Part shown: positions 44,629 through 56,156 of the stretch, piece after piece
Numbering within the stretch: the first letter of the stretch is position 1
Layout of the letters: every line of letters begins with the position of its first letter
Assembly: GCA_944548615.1 (NCBI GenBank)
Contig: OX155962.1
Span: 880,670-944,669, forward strand
Reading direction: 5' to 3'
DNA length: 64,000 bases
Origin: Micropterix aruncella
Taxonomy: Eukaryota; Arthropoda; Insecta; Lepidoptera; Micropterigidae
Notes under the pieces: generated by a model
Database searches by the model: none
What the model was told of the DNA's origin: nothing
The model's input: only the letters and a program-made list of their open reading frames with translations
Translations under genes and position numbers: made by a program

Positions 44629-44641
44629 ATACCTGGTAGGG

Positions 44642-44894
44642 CGGCGTCCATAACGTTGGCGCAAACTTCAATATGGTAGAGGGCTGCATTTATCACCTTT
44701 GCTCCGCCTTAAAAATAGCCTGAATCCGGGGTTAATTTGCGGTACTATTTAATACCGAAGTATAAGCCGCGCCAAATTTCTCGGTTCCTCGCCTACATGC
44801 TCCAATCACACGTATTGCATTTTGAACACCAATGCACTAAAACCAAAACGATATAGAAATCCTTTGAAGAATTAGGATTTCTATCCCTTTTTAG
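44642..44894. other. Unannotated stretch
   Basis: Nothing recognised. Confidence 0.4.
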
Positions 44895-45308
44895 GCGACT
44901 GCACAACAAAAAACCAGTGTAATGTTTTCAGGGTTCATTTATGTATGCTTTCCGTTTCTTTATTCCATCATAACTTCTAAACCTTTAACCGATTTAGAAA
45001 TGTGTGGTATTTGTTAGGTTAGGTTAGGTAAGGTTAGGTTATGTCATCCCGGGTGTCATAACTGTCCAAATATTAACCTTATATACAATAACCTTAACTG
45101 TCCAAATATCAAGTAAGTAGTTGTCTAAATGCCAATAAATTAACAAAAATATACCGTGTTTAGTGTCAAATGAATAGTCTGATTGAGTACATTCCGGAAA
45201 TATACATGTATCTATATGGATAAATACATAAACCAGCAATATTTCATAAAAAAACTGCAGTAAAAATATTTTTAAATACAATAGTTCTCCTTATATAATG
45301 GTAGTCGT
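44895..45308 (+). mobile_element. Element R copy 2, with interstitial TTAGG run
   Basis: Matches 10403-10794. At 45014-45043 it carries TTAGGTTAGGTTAGGTAAGG then TTAGG, five to six near-perfect units of the insect telomere repeat, which the other copies lack. Confidence 0.6.
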
Positions 45309-46129
45309 GTTTTTTTTTAAAATATATTTACTTGTTTTTAAAAAAAATCTCATCTGCTAGGTACCGTTCAAAGAAATTCGAGTGGCGATATTTATAATTT
45401 TATACATGAGGCAAAGATCAAGTACCTACAGCATCACAAAATGTCGATTTTTCCAAGCAGTTTACAATGGAAGAAAAAAATCTATATCAGCTTCAGAAAT
45501 CTCTAAAGCTACTTCGAAGACACTTGTTTCAGTGCATTGATGTTCAATAAACGCAATACGTGTAATCTGTTCGTGTGGGCGAGGAACCGAGAAATCTGAC
45601 GCGGCCTGTAGTAGATTCCCGATCAGTCCAGTGTACCCTACGTATTTGCGAAATGTTCAAAGAACACCCGCACTATGAAATCCCATTACCTATCTATAAA
45701 TAAGTATAGATATTCGCAAAGGAGTCCGCTGCTTTTGATGTTTCACTCGATCTCTCCTCGCGCGCAACGAAGGAGTATTGAACTCTGACGCACTCGAGGC
45801 TATTTCGGTGGCGTAATCTGGCCTCCCCCACTCGAGGGTTAAGGGGCCAGGAGCACCCCGGCCGCGGCCCACGGTTCCAAACCAATTTGTCTATCGGTAG
45901 CGGCAAACGAGATAAGACCCCATCACCTTAAATTGACATCCTGCCCTTTGAGCAAGACCAAAGCGACCACTTACGTACACGCTTTTAAAATCACGTACCT
46001 TCGAGAGATTTAACTGTCCTTCTTTTTCTTTTTTCCCCGCTGCTGCTTCTTCGCTCCAAAATAGATACTTTCGAAGTAACTTTTTGATACTACGTCGAAG
46101 CCTATGCATCCGACCACTCAAAGGTCACA
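45309..46129. other. Unannotated, GC-balanced in the second half
   Basis: Overlapping minus-strand frames at 45690-46121 show no known domain. 45780-45880 is GC-rich. Confidence 0.35.
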
Positions 46130-46545
46130 ATTTTACGATTTCTATCAATTTCAATTGATTTTAAAACCTCATATCTCCATTTTACATTTGAAATACTTGG
46201 CGTACTGGCCAAAGGAGAAACGTTCATATATCCGCTCTCGTGTATCGTATACTTTCCCAATCGACCCCAGCTTACCTCCACGAGATTTTGGAACCCTTAA
46301 GATCCCACGGTCTCGTGCTTCGGTCAGCCTTTGATAAGTTACTCAAAATTCCTTGTCATAATACTGATTTCTACTCGTACTCTTTATGTGGCCATGATGC
46401 AAGACTAATATACGACAAATATACGAAATTTGCCTTCGTTAGAATCATTAAAATGACCTCAAGAAATTTCTCTCTCCTTCCTCTCTTAATTTCTTCTCCT
46501 CGAGCATTCTTAGTTTTAAATATAGTAATTTGTATTTTGTAATAC
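46130..46545 (+). pseudogene. LINE reverse transcriptase C-terminus
   Basis: 46190-46240 gives a KYLAYWPKEKRSYI-like linker. From 46240 another frame gives MYRILSQSTPAYLHEILEPL, RSHGLVLRSAFDKLLKIPCH and NTDFYSYSLCGHDARL. This corresponds to the LINE tail ...Y.L....P.YL......L..H...LRS....L.IP.H.T.FY..S....A.RLWN. Frameshift near 46240 and degenerate end. Confidence 0.7.
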
Positions 46546-46552
46546 TTTACGA

Positions 46553-47343
46553 GCTAATGGGCCCTGTTGCAGTTTGGCTACTAAAACCCAGTTGTATAGG
46601 GTCGGTCAAACGCACGGCTCAACACCCATCCCGCGGCCTCAACGCAGATTTGCGAGTTCGGGTAGGACTCTGGCCTGCGGGCCAGTCTTCCATAGGAGTC
46701 AACCTCCCTAGGTTTACGCACTGTGCCGCGCCAGTCAATCGATTGGGCATTCCGACTAACAGCCGGGGGAGTCTGGTAACAGTAGTATTTCCTATAGAGC
46801 GGGGGTAGTTGTTAACCTTACGGCAATTGCTCTTTAAACGACCATTCGGCCACCCGATCCCGGGCGAATCGGCCGAGCAAAAGATGCCGTAATCCGCGAT
46901 ATATTCGATAGAAACCGTATTACCAACACGTAAGGGAGAGGACCGCACAAGCGACCTTAGTTCTGGGCGTTCCTCCGCAAGTCGACATCCAGTGTGCCTA
47001 TTTTGCGTGTAACGGGGGTAGCGCTATTCCACCCACCCCAGCTCCTCGACGAAAGCCAGCAGGCCTTTCAGGTTTCCTCCAGGTTGCACAAGCGACCTTA
47101 ATCCAGTAACCAGTCAGGAGGCAGGAGATATCCTGAAGAGTAATTCCAGACGGAGATATTCTTCCAAACTGGTAGTCTGCCTCGCCGTAAGGCTTGAGGC
47201 TCTGACGGCCGAGTGACGTATCTAGACAGTTGATTGTTTTTTGTCCCAAGTCTTCTGCGTTCAGCTCACGGGAGACAGAATGATCTAATATCACTAAAAC
47301 TGTCTGAGGTGACGGGTGCGCCCGTTGTAGTTGACAGCTCTAA
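46553..47343 (+). mobile_element. Element A, near full length with internal changes
   Basis: 5' GCTAATGGGCCCTG, 3' GTTGACAGCTCTAA. The block from about 46960 to 47110 is rearranged: GCGACCTTA occurs twice (46950 and 47091) with unrelated C-rich sequence between, giving about 790 bp total. The TSD is not clear. Confidence 0.75.
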
Positions 47344-47954
47344 TTTCACTGTAATTAGGTTGGTTGTAATGTATTGCCATGTAGCAATAAGCTTGCCTTT
47401 TTTTATGTGCGAATAAAGAGTTTATCAATATTATTATTGCTATTAAATAAATATAGATACTTAAATCGTATTTATGTATTATTTTGAATAATGTTTATTG
47501 GCCAATCTCTATTTTCATTTCCAACTTTTTGAAACTACGTCTGAATCCATAGATACGACCACCCAAACATTGACAGAGGGAAGGCTCACAATAAGTTGTA
47601 GCGCAATAAGTTATGATGATGATAATTCAGTTTCAAAGGCGTACCTCTTTATGGAGGACAAGTTCGTAATATAAATCCGAAATAGATCATCCGCGCACGC
47701 GCCACGGCTCAGCAGTTAGGATTTCATTGCCACCGCATCGGTAGCCCGCGAGCACCCTCGCCCTCGCCTTCTCGCCGCATTTGGCAATATCTCAAGCGAA
47801 AGAAAAACACATCTCGATATGGGGAGGGGGAAATGAATATCCTTGAAAATGTGTCGCCTAAAAAAATATCATTTCAGCTGTGCTGATGATACTGATACTG
47901 CTGCTGATGAGACTCGAGCCGTGGTTGACGATGGCTTTAGAACGGGAAGGTGAA
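47344..47954. other. LINE/SINE-type tail, then unannotated
   Basis: 47356-47425 carries TTAGGTTGGTTGTAATGTAT, GCAATAAGCTTGCC and GCGAATAAAGAG, the tail shared by the LINE/SINE pair. The remainder, moderately GC-rich at 47690-47790, is not recognised. Confidence 0.45.
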
Positions 47955-48140
47955 AATATAATAGCAAAGTGTGCACAAAGCCCAACCGGAGGGGATTCAA
48001 AGACGTTTCGTCCCGTGCGTAGCCCGACGCGAACATCTCGCATTTGACTCTTACCGTGATAGGCTACAGCATTTTAATATGCTGTCGCTTGAGGATCGGC
48101 GAACTGCTGCGGATATGTGCTACATGACATCGTCAATGGG
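47955..48140 (+). pseudogene. LINE ORF2 C-terminal fragment
   Basis: The frame from about 47965 reads GIQRRFVPCVARREHLAFDS, YRDRLQHFNMLSLEDRRTAA and DMCYM. The RRF...Y..RL..F...SLEDRR..AD pattern is the LINE tail linker. No 3' UTR or tail identified. Confidence 0.68.
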
Positions 48141-48429
48141 ACGCTGGTCAGCCCATACATAGTTTCGAGCATCGCTCTGAAGGTGCCGCAACGTAAAACC
48201 CGATCCACACAGTTATTCGAGCCCCCGAGACGACATTCTAACTACACCCGCAATTGAATGCTTAACCGATTGCCACGTACGTATAAAGATAAATTCACAG
48301 GGCTTGACATTTATAGTAGAAACAAAATTAGCGTCAAATCGGCAGTACGAACCGCTGTTTTTATATAATTTGTTATGCATCTATTAATATAAAACTAAAG
48401 TTTTAAACATTATGATAGCTGACATTCTA
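48141..48429. other. Unannotated stretch
   Basis: A TTTATATAATTTGTTATGCATC block occurs twice (48360 and 48436), the second joined to repeat S. Confidence 0.4.
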
Positions 48430-48745
48430 ATTTTTATATAATTTGTTATGCATCTATTAATTTTGTTTTTTAAATACGAAGGCATATTGCTGGATTGACA
48501 TTATTTTACATAAAATTTGCATTTCTATTTTAATATATTATTCTCCCTGACTCTTAAATCACATTAGTATATTTTGATTATTTGTATATAGGTAATATGG
48601 AGTATAATATTACAGGCATGATAACTATCACGATAGTTATGTTTTTAATAATTAAATATTTAGCATTTAATTTTGTGACGCATCCAAGTGTAGGAATGCC
48701 TATCTACTGGAGTAGTTGATTGTATTGTATTGTATTGTAGATACC
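48430..48745 (+). repeat. Dispersed repeat S, copy 2, with (TTGTA)n tail
   Basis: See 1975-2295. The central palindrome is AACTATCACGATAGTT. The tail is ATTGTATTGTATTGTATTGT. Confidence 0.65.
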
Positions 48746-48835
48746 ATGAACCGGTGCATCGGTTTACCAAGGGCATATTATTTAATTATTTATTTGTTTA
48801 CATTCGGGTAGTGAGTTATCAGTGCGAAGTGGAAT

Positions 48836-49712
48836 GTAGTCAACTAATACGGGCGAACCGTCACAGGAAGTTATAACGATAGTAGTCGTTCTTTCCAACT
48901 GGGATGCACGTAGAGACCCAGGGACGAAGACAGGCCACCATCTAGCTCAGCCAACTAGCCCGCAGAGAGACCAACGCTTTACCGCGTGACACTGGGAAAT
49001 TGACACAGCGGGCAGCCTCGCTCCCTCACTACTAGATTTGGCCGGATTTGTCCGTCCTCCCGTCCGGTGACGGGTCCGAAGTCGCTTGCGCGGCTTCTAC
49101 CTGATATAAATTCTGCGGTAATTCAGTTTGAATTTATCGCGGACCGTGGCGTCCCCATAGCTCGTAAGTTGTACATATAACTTAGATCGTATAGAAAAAT
49201 CAGTCTTAACACGCGAATAAACCTGCGGGACTAACATCGTCTCTCGTGGAGGCACCACTCAGAATGCTTGCGCATCTACTGGTGACGTTCGTAGTTAGCT
49301 GACACACCCGAGTGCATGCACAAACGTATAACACAAAATGTATAATACGAAACAGGCAAAAAAATAATTCTGATTCTGATTCTGATTCCTTGACCGTCTC
49401 TTCACTCGGGATCGCGTGGCTAACTGGTCGTTTCAAGAGTGGCTAATATCAGGTAAGCATTCACCCCCGCTGCTTAGGAAACAGTGTATCGTTTCCAGAC
49501 CCCTCCAATTATACGCCGGTATGCACAGTCGATTGGCTGGGACCGCACGATACGCAAACCGCTCAGCAGCGCCCGAGCTAATTCTGAGAGGATCTGATCC
49601 ACCTGCCGTGACAGGGAAAACAGAGTCCTATCCAGGTTCGACCCTCTTTGAGGAGGCTAGAGCATGGGAGTTAAACCGCGACTAAGATAACGAGCAGGTC
49701 ATAATGATCCAA
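48836..49712 (-). mobile_element. Element A, interrupted by about 235 bp
   Basis: Body in two parts (to about 49157 and from about 49392). The interruption ends in ATTCTGATTCTGATTCTGAT, a tail-like hexamer repeat, so it is probably another short retroposon insertion. Confidence 0.7.
49158..49391 (+). mobile_element. Unclassified insertion with (TTCTGA)n tail
   Basis: Sequence foreign to element A, ending in four ATTCTG units. 5' part unrecognised. Confidence 0.4.
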
Positions 49713-49849
49713 TTGCACATGAACTGTTAGCTGCCAACGCTGCCAAGTGCGTTTTGTTTATTACAATTCCAAAGTAAAAGAAACGTTATATAAATATAAA
49801 TATATAAAAGACTTACATATATTATACTCGTACATGTACATAGATTCGA

Positions 49850-50160
49850 TTATTCTATGAATCGATTCCATTTCTGTTTTACACGACTTACATCGTCAAA
49901 AACCCATTTTTTCAAATTTTGGCTTAAATCGGTGTACAATTTGGTTATTTTTTTATCGACTCTTCTAAGGTATTAAACACATGGACTGACGGAATATAAC
50001 TGTCTTTGGGCAAAGTTGTATGTATAGGAGGAATCACATAGTTCGTGATTCGTCCCTTCCGCCATTCTTGTTGATCTTTGTGGTTGACTTCGAATACGCT
50101 TCTCTAACGTAGAAAAATATTAGGGCTTGTTTCAGGAACAACTGTTTATATGTAGTATAG
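49850..50160 (-). pseudogene. LINE C-terminal fragment, sister of 39585-39900
   Basis: The minus-strand reading is broken, but blocks such as LFLKQALIFFYVREA and STTKINKNGG align with the 39-kb copy. It sits beyond the 5' end of element A in the same relative position. Confidence 0.5.
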
Positions 50161-50279
50161 GAATATCCGCTCGATAAAAAGATTGGGTTTAAGAGAACAG
50201 TCGACCAGTATTAAACAACTTAAAGCAAATTACTGTGATATAGAGGAGTTAGGAAATTACAAAGTAATGTTACCCTTCT

Positions 50280-51118
50280 CTTAGTCTCTTTCGTTATTTT
50301 GTTAAGTATCTTTGTCTTCTGATCCACATTCTTCCATATCAGAATCTTTCTTTTGCAAAAGAGAGCACTGCGCAGCATGTATCAGGTAACGACTAGGACC
50401 TCATGCAAAGAATATTTCAACAAGGCAAGGGTAATGACTATGTATTCGGCGTTCATATACTAGTGTTTAATGTATGCTAGACAGCACCTAGCAGCAACAC
50501 CAATTAATGCGGACATTCACTAGCATCATACCCGCGGTAGCTCCCATTTATGCGTACCCCGAATACGACTGGCAAAAGTACAGAAAAGCTACTTGTACCT
50601 TAGCATTAAATTCTATGACCCTACTAAATTTAAACAGCTGGAGGACATAAAATTAAAAAAAACATCAAGGAGATGCTGATAGGCCATCCTTTCTATAATC
50701 TGCCCGAATTTGAGAGCCATGACTTTTCAAATATTGTGCCTATTTAAATTACTTAAAAAAGTAGAGCCTTATTGTCTGATTATTTTATATGGTCTTATTA
50801 TCTATACTTTTAGTTTAAAATGCATAACGTAGATTTAATTTGATTGTTTAACATTTAACTGACAATTTGAATATTACGATGAAAATTTTTACTACGTATC
50901 TTTTCAAATTACTAACTACTTCAAATATTAGGCTTCTATTTTGATTATTTATATTTATAGTTTGACAATCTAGTAGTTAATTCTTGACTATCTATACATG
51001 TTCAGTAAAGAGTAGTATAACGAAACTTACTACCTAACCCAATTATTTTGAAACGTCCAAGAGCGGTCTTTAGCCGTCAATTGGACACGACGAAAATGTA
51101 ATGTAATGTAATGTAATG
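50280..51118 (+). pseudogene. LINE C-terminus, 3' UTR and (AATGT)n tail
   Basis: 50360-50745 reads, across frameshifts and stops, TRTSCKEYFKQARVMTMYSA, CLMYARQHLAATP, IRLAKVQKSYLYLALKFYDP and KEMLIGHPFYNLPEFESHD. This is a LINE ORF2 tail in which the K-x-Y...FYDP segment equals the usual ..LYN.LP block. The 3' UTR ends ACGACGAAAATGTAATGTAA. The 3' 155 bp match the 40265-40432 insertion. Confidence 0.72.
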
Positions 51119-51224
51119 TCTCATATATTGCTGTAGCTTTTTCGTATTTTTTCCCATACTTTCCTTTTTTTTAAATCGAATGAAAAACGTCAACTTTACT
51201 AATATAATAAAAACGATAAAGATT

Positions 51225-51740
51225 TATTATTTTATTTTATTTATTTAGGTACATAGGATTAGGTATATAGTTCATTCATAGGTCATGTAATCTTATAATA
51301 ATTATATAAATTATTTAATAATTAATATAGGGAGGTTTAACACATCTTACATGACCTTTACTGCCAATAGCACATCTAACTAGGCGATAATTTGGCCCGT
51401 CTCTAGATGTGCATATTTTTATGCAATTTTAAGAAATGAAGTGTTTTTTTTTAAATAAATTATTTGGACCCACCACCTGTATATACTTATAAATATACCA
51501 ATTTTATAAAAAATATAGCTATGTAATAAATATATACATTTATAGTTGTAATTTAATAAAATTTAATTAAGAAAAATAGATAAGTGATACTAAATAAATT
51601 GTCGTGCGTTGCAAAGAAGTTGATCAGATTTTACATATCCCTTGTTAAGTAGCCATCTATTAAGGTTTGCTTTAAATATTTTTATGTTAGGATAATTTTT
51701 CATGTCTTCACTAAGGGAATTATATAATATAATAATTAGA
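51225..51740 (-). pseudogene. LINE C-terminus and 3' UTR
   Basis: Minus strand from 51733: LYNSLSEDMKNYPNIKIFKA, NLNRWLLNKGYVKSDQLLCN. This is followed by a 3' UTR (51240-51475) matching 20890-21478. It shows which LINE owns the UTR split at 21 kb. Confidence 0.75.
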
Positions 51741-52068
51741 TAATTTTTAATTAATTACAATTAAAGACCCCCTTCACTACTCAAGCACCCATAATATTCG
51801 AAGTCATATTTTGCTTTGAATCAATGTCTCCCTTCATCCGTTATACCAACCTCCGATTTTTTCGATTCGCTGTCTCATATCTGGTAGTCATAGTCTTCTA
51901 TGGTACTCCAGTAAATCACTTAGAGGCTTCTTGATTATACTTCGGAACCCCTTCAATATTTCCTGTTATTTCTTTTGATTTGTTAAAAGAGAAGGTTTTT
52001 ATTTTCTCTGTTTCGACTTTCCAGAACAAAGAAAATAAAATCTGATATGTCAGATTTCGGTGTCCAAT
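51741..52068. other. Unannotated stretch upstream of a candidate promoter
   Basis: No repeat recognised; of even composition and possibly low-copy. Confidence 0.35.
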
Positions 52069-52100
52069 TATATAAAACGCCGGGCAGCGCAAAATCAGAA
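52069..52100 (+). promoter_or_regulatory. Candidate core promoter (TATA + initiator)
   Basis: TATATAAAA at 52069-52077 is followed by an initiator-like ATCAG with its A at 52097, 26-28 bp downstream, the right spacing for an insect TATA/Inr promoter. It lies about 2.4 kb upstream, on the same strand, of the signal-peptide exon at 54525. The link is inference; in AT-rich DNA such matches also arise by chance. Confidence 0.25.
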
Positions 52101-52709
52101 GCTGTTGCAGCGACAAAATTTATACCATTTCACTGCTCATTAGTCATATTCTGAGACTGCGAGAAGCAAAAAGGTCCGTCTGGAGCTCTGTCTCCCCCTG
52201 GCCAAGATAATTGCGGCCGTGGAGGAGGACGTCTGACCAGATGCTTACCGGTGGAGATAAAAATATAGCGGGGCAGAGCGGTGCCACGTTTGAGATGAAT
52301 CAAAGCCATACACGTTCTCACGGGCGCTACCTTTTGTGGTTCAGCGGCGCGTAGCCATCTGCATTACTAGTCAAAACGAAATTGAAATTTACTGATGTTC
52401 TTAATGTAGAAGAGACCTTATCAAAAATGTAGGTTCTTGAAATTGTTGACAATATGATATATTGGACGATGAAAAACCAACAGTTTATTTTATATATTTA
52501 TTTACATTACAGAAAATTCATTTACAATTCAGAAAATGCCATTGTATTATTCTAAACTAAAGTTAAATACACATCTGGTTGAGCCCATGTTACATAGCGC
52601 ATACATTAAACGCAAATGTTTATGTTTCTAAAATTCAACCGAGTGCAACCGAGCCCGCCTTGCTAGGGACACCTCTTTTAAGGCGAGCTTACATGTACTT
52701 TCAGAGTCC

Positions 52710-53279
52710 TGTGAGGGACCACCCCTCACTAGACTCCAGGTTGAGCGGTGTGAGGTGGTGGTATCAACTTGCTGGTTATCTCCGTATTAAAAGGCGATTT
52801 TGAGTATTCGATATTGCCAGTTATAACGCTTCCCGAATAGGTTATGTTGTCGCGAGGGTATTGATGCGCGACTGAAGTTACGAGGGTGTATGGATGAGGA
52901 TTGTACTTGTGGTCCTAGTATCTCGTACTGGGCACTGCTCGAGTCTGTGGAAATGCAGACTGATGCTTCTCGACTGGAAAAGATAGGGAAAGGAAACGAA
53001 GGAGCCGGACTCGTTGAGCGACCTCGTTAAAGGGGTACCGAGTATGCCGTAGCAACCTTGGGGGAGGTGATCACTCGAGGAATGATACTTTGGTTGCTTT
53101 TTCGCCGGTTTATATAGGCCGGGAAATGATGCAATCCAAAATATTCCGAGTAAAAGTATTGTTCCATCGTGCTGATTCATCGCTCACGAGTTAAAATAAT
53201 AGCTGAATTGTGTCAGTGTATTTCACTGGAAATCAATGCATTTGTTGATTGCATGTGACGGTACTTAAGGGCCGTTACA
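52710..53279 (-). mobile_element. Solo LTR, Ty3/gypsy-like
   Basis: On the minus strand it starts TGTAACGGCCC and ends CCCTCACA (TG...CA). The 4-bp direct repeat GTCC flanks it (52706-52709; 53280-53283). A TATA box CCTATATAAACCGG lies about 160 bp from the LTR start. 570 bp. No internal domain, primer-binding site or gag-pol is present on either side, so the element was probably lost by LTR-LTR recombination. The open frame across it is incidental. Confidence 0.78.
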
Positions 53280-53904
53280 GTCCTACTGAAGTGCCACTGT
53301 TGTATAAATAGAAAAATAAAATATAAAATACATTATATATTTCAACCAAATATCTAAATTGTAGATCAAAATCTACAAACGCGAAGGTTACTCGTAACTC
53401 CGCCCGTATCACTGTAAAATTGCCCGTCATAACGCAGGGGGGCTATTCTTGAAAAATGTAGCATGCTAAACTTGTCTATGGCCCATGTAAATCAAATGGA
53501 CCATAGACAAATTTGGCATGCAAATTTTTTCAAGAATTACCTTCAAGTAGGCAAATTATTTCATATTGAACGAACTGAAATGAACCTCTAGCGATTGTCA
53601 ACTTACAGGGGTTCGCAACAAGCAATTTTCCAATAACTTAATCATACGGCTAACACTTTTCAAATGATAACAGTTTTACAAAAAAATTGACCTAATATAT
53701 ATATATACACAAGGACATTTAATTTTTATAATAACAGTCGTAGATATTAAGAATATTACAAAAAAAGACATTACTTTAGTATGTTATAAATTTAGAAAAT
53801 AAATAGGAATATGACTTAATAGATAGTCAGAATTGTTTTAGAGCAAATTCGTTCGCGATGCAAACATTGGTGTTGAGCGTTAATTTTTAATTTTATTTAT
53901 TCAT
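53280..53904. other. Unannotated stretch
   Basis: At 53445-53540 an imperfect inverted repeat: TTGAAAAATGTAGCATGC ... GCATGCAAATTTTTTCAA, with GGCCCATGTAA/TGGACCATAG inside. Confidence 0.4.
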
Positions 53905-54065
53905 TTCAGAAATAATTTCTATAAAACATTAATTTTTACTATAAAAATAACAGGACTTTAAGCTCATGCTTATTATTTCTGTCACCCAACTAGGCCTAAA
54001 CCGTCTAAGGTGGATAGGGCTTTAATAATACAATAAATTATTAAACGTTGTAGTAAAATAAATAA
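53905..54065 (+). repeat. LINE 3'-UTR-like repeat, copy 2
   Basis: Aligns to 11463-11645 (CCCAACTAGGCCTAAACCGT; AATAAATTATTAAACGTTGT). It ends where the AACACGC element's flank begins. Confidence 0.55.
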
Positions 54066-54087
54066 ATAGTTAAAAAAAAACACCAAA

Positions 54088-54466
54088 AACACGCTTTTGG
54101 GCTATGATACGATATTCACATACACACGGCTATGATACGATATTCCATTATGGAATGCCAGTACCTACCTATCTTCCGGCTTTATCATCAGACCTTGAAA
54201 CCTAATCGTGGTCAAAGTTCATTCCAAGGCTTTTCTTACAAGTCCAAACACAGCTATGATACGATGTTCCATCATGAAGTTCCATTTCATATCTTCCGAC
54301 TCCATCATCAGATCAGTTCGACAGTACCATATTATTGTATGTATTGTCATCAGAACTACATACAGCTGCCAATTTTCATGTCGCTACGATCCTTGGAAGA
54401 TGGTTAAATTAGTTACCTTAGATTCCATTACATAGTTACATACGGGTCGACCTAATAAAAGCGTGT
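54088..54466 (+). mobile_element. AACACGC-TIR element with internal tandem units, copy 3
   Basis: Begins AACACGCTTTT and ends AAAAGCGTGTT. Nearly identical to 17126-17496. The repeat sits only 60 bp before the splice acceptor of the exon at 54525. Confidence 0.7.
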
Positions 54467-54524
54467 TAAAAAATGAGCGCTTTCAATTTAACTTTAATTA
54501 ATAATATTTTATTCTTCCTTCAAG

Positions 54525-54689
54525 ATCACCACGGAAAATGACGACTCCTGACCAGATGTGCTAGCCAGCCAAGCCACAGACCGTGAGGAACTGAAGATAT
54601 GGAGCTGCGTACTCAGTTATTGCTCGTTGTTCTGACGAGTCTATGCGTTGGCACTAGCACTCTTCCAGTCTCCCGACAAATCGTCTTAG
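54525..54689 (+). CDS. Coding exon with signal peptide (start of a secreted-protein gene)
   Basis: A strong 3' splice site (pyrimidine-rich TTTTATTCTTCCTTCAAG, AG at 54523-54524) opens the exon. A start codon at 54599 reads MELRTQLLLVVLTSLCVGTS, then TLPVSRQIVL. The exon ends at 54689 with TTAG|GTGAGT, a near-consensus donor, leaving a phase-1 intron. The first 20 residues form a classic signal peptide: charged n-region, Leu/Val core, small residues G-T-S before the likely cleavage site. A stop just upstream (TGA at 54592) closes the frame, and an 8-codon uORF (54538) precedes it. The downstream exons are not found in the 9.3 kb that follow, so the product is unknown. This is the clearest host-gene evidence in the window. 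Confidence 0.6.
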
Positions 54690-55164
54690 GTGAGTCGACT
54701 TATTTAAATTTCCCATCTCGCTGTTCTATCTCGTCCCAGCTGATTTCTCATGTGACGTTTGAAGAAATAATGTAATGTTCTATCTTTATTGATACCAGTT
54801 TGAAAGATAGAGTGTTTAAAGTTCTGCTGTTGTCTTGTCTCACAGCTGTTCGTAAATATAGAAAAAACAAGTACGCAGTAGGTAGAAATAAAAACTACGA
54901 GCTCCGAGAAAAATATTGGATTTTGTTATTACGTTTTTATACAGAATAATGATGTTCAAATCGTAATTTTGTTGAAATTCCATTACCCGATTATATGTAT
55001 TAACATGTTCCTTACGCTTATTACGAAAATAACAGTATAATGTAGCTTGAACATGATTAAGACATACGAAACCTTAGATGTACATGTAAAATAAAAGAAA
55101 GACATGTAAAAGGAAATAAATAAATAAAATAAATAAATAAATACAATCCCTCATTTTACACTTC
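54690..55164. other. Presumed intron sequence
   Basis: Follows the GTGAGT donor; no ORF or repeat except a short AAATAAATAAAATAAATAAAT run at about 55116-55142. Confidence 0.45.
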
Positions 55165-55699
<535 letters not shown>

Positions 55700-55811
55700 T
55701 TGTATCACATTTCATCACTATGGCTTCAATTTATCCGTCTGTAAGGTATTCTAAACGCGTATCTCAACGCCTATCCCAGGTGCATATATTTTAAAATTTT
55801 ACGTATCATAA

Positions 55812-56000
55812 CTGCATAAATTGGCCTGTCGCAAAGCTGCGCAGGCGACGACAAGCGATCTCGATCTGCTGAATCATAAAAACGCTTTTTATAGAGCTTA
55901 TTTCGTAGAAATTCTCAACCGGCGCTTGCGGCATCTGGTGAAATCCACTCGCACAAAAGAACTCGCGTTAAAAGGGCTACTGAAGATTGCATCGGATTAG
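55812..56000 (+). other. Unrecognised 61-codon open frame without ATG
   Basis: Reads KLACRKAAQATTSDLDLLNH, KNAFYRAYFVEILNRRLRHL and KSTRTKELALKGLLKIASD-stop. Composition is protein-like (few rare residues, amphipathic), but there is no start codon or splice evidence. Could be a transposon or exon remnant. Confidence 0.25.
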
Positions 56001-56156
56001 TCACAATTTTAGAAAGAGAAATTTAAAATGTCTTTTGTTTACGCTTTTCGAGGAACGCTTCTTTTCGTATTAAATACACCTCTGGGATCATTGTCTCTCG
56101 AAGTTGTCATCTTTGCAAGCATGGAGATAAGAGCACTGCACTGCACATGTGGTGAG

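Noticed and set aside
45014..45043. A telomere or subtelomere
   Set aside because: Only five to six units, imperfect, inside one copy of a dispersed element; no array or telomeric retrotransposon nearby.
52878..53180. 100-codon minus-strand frame starting MNQHDGTILL
   Set aside because: It lies wholly inside the solo LTR, downstream of its TATA box, and shows no recognised domain; LTRs rarely code and no copy comparison is possible here.
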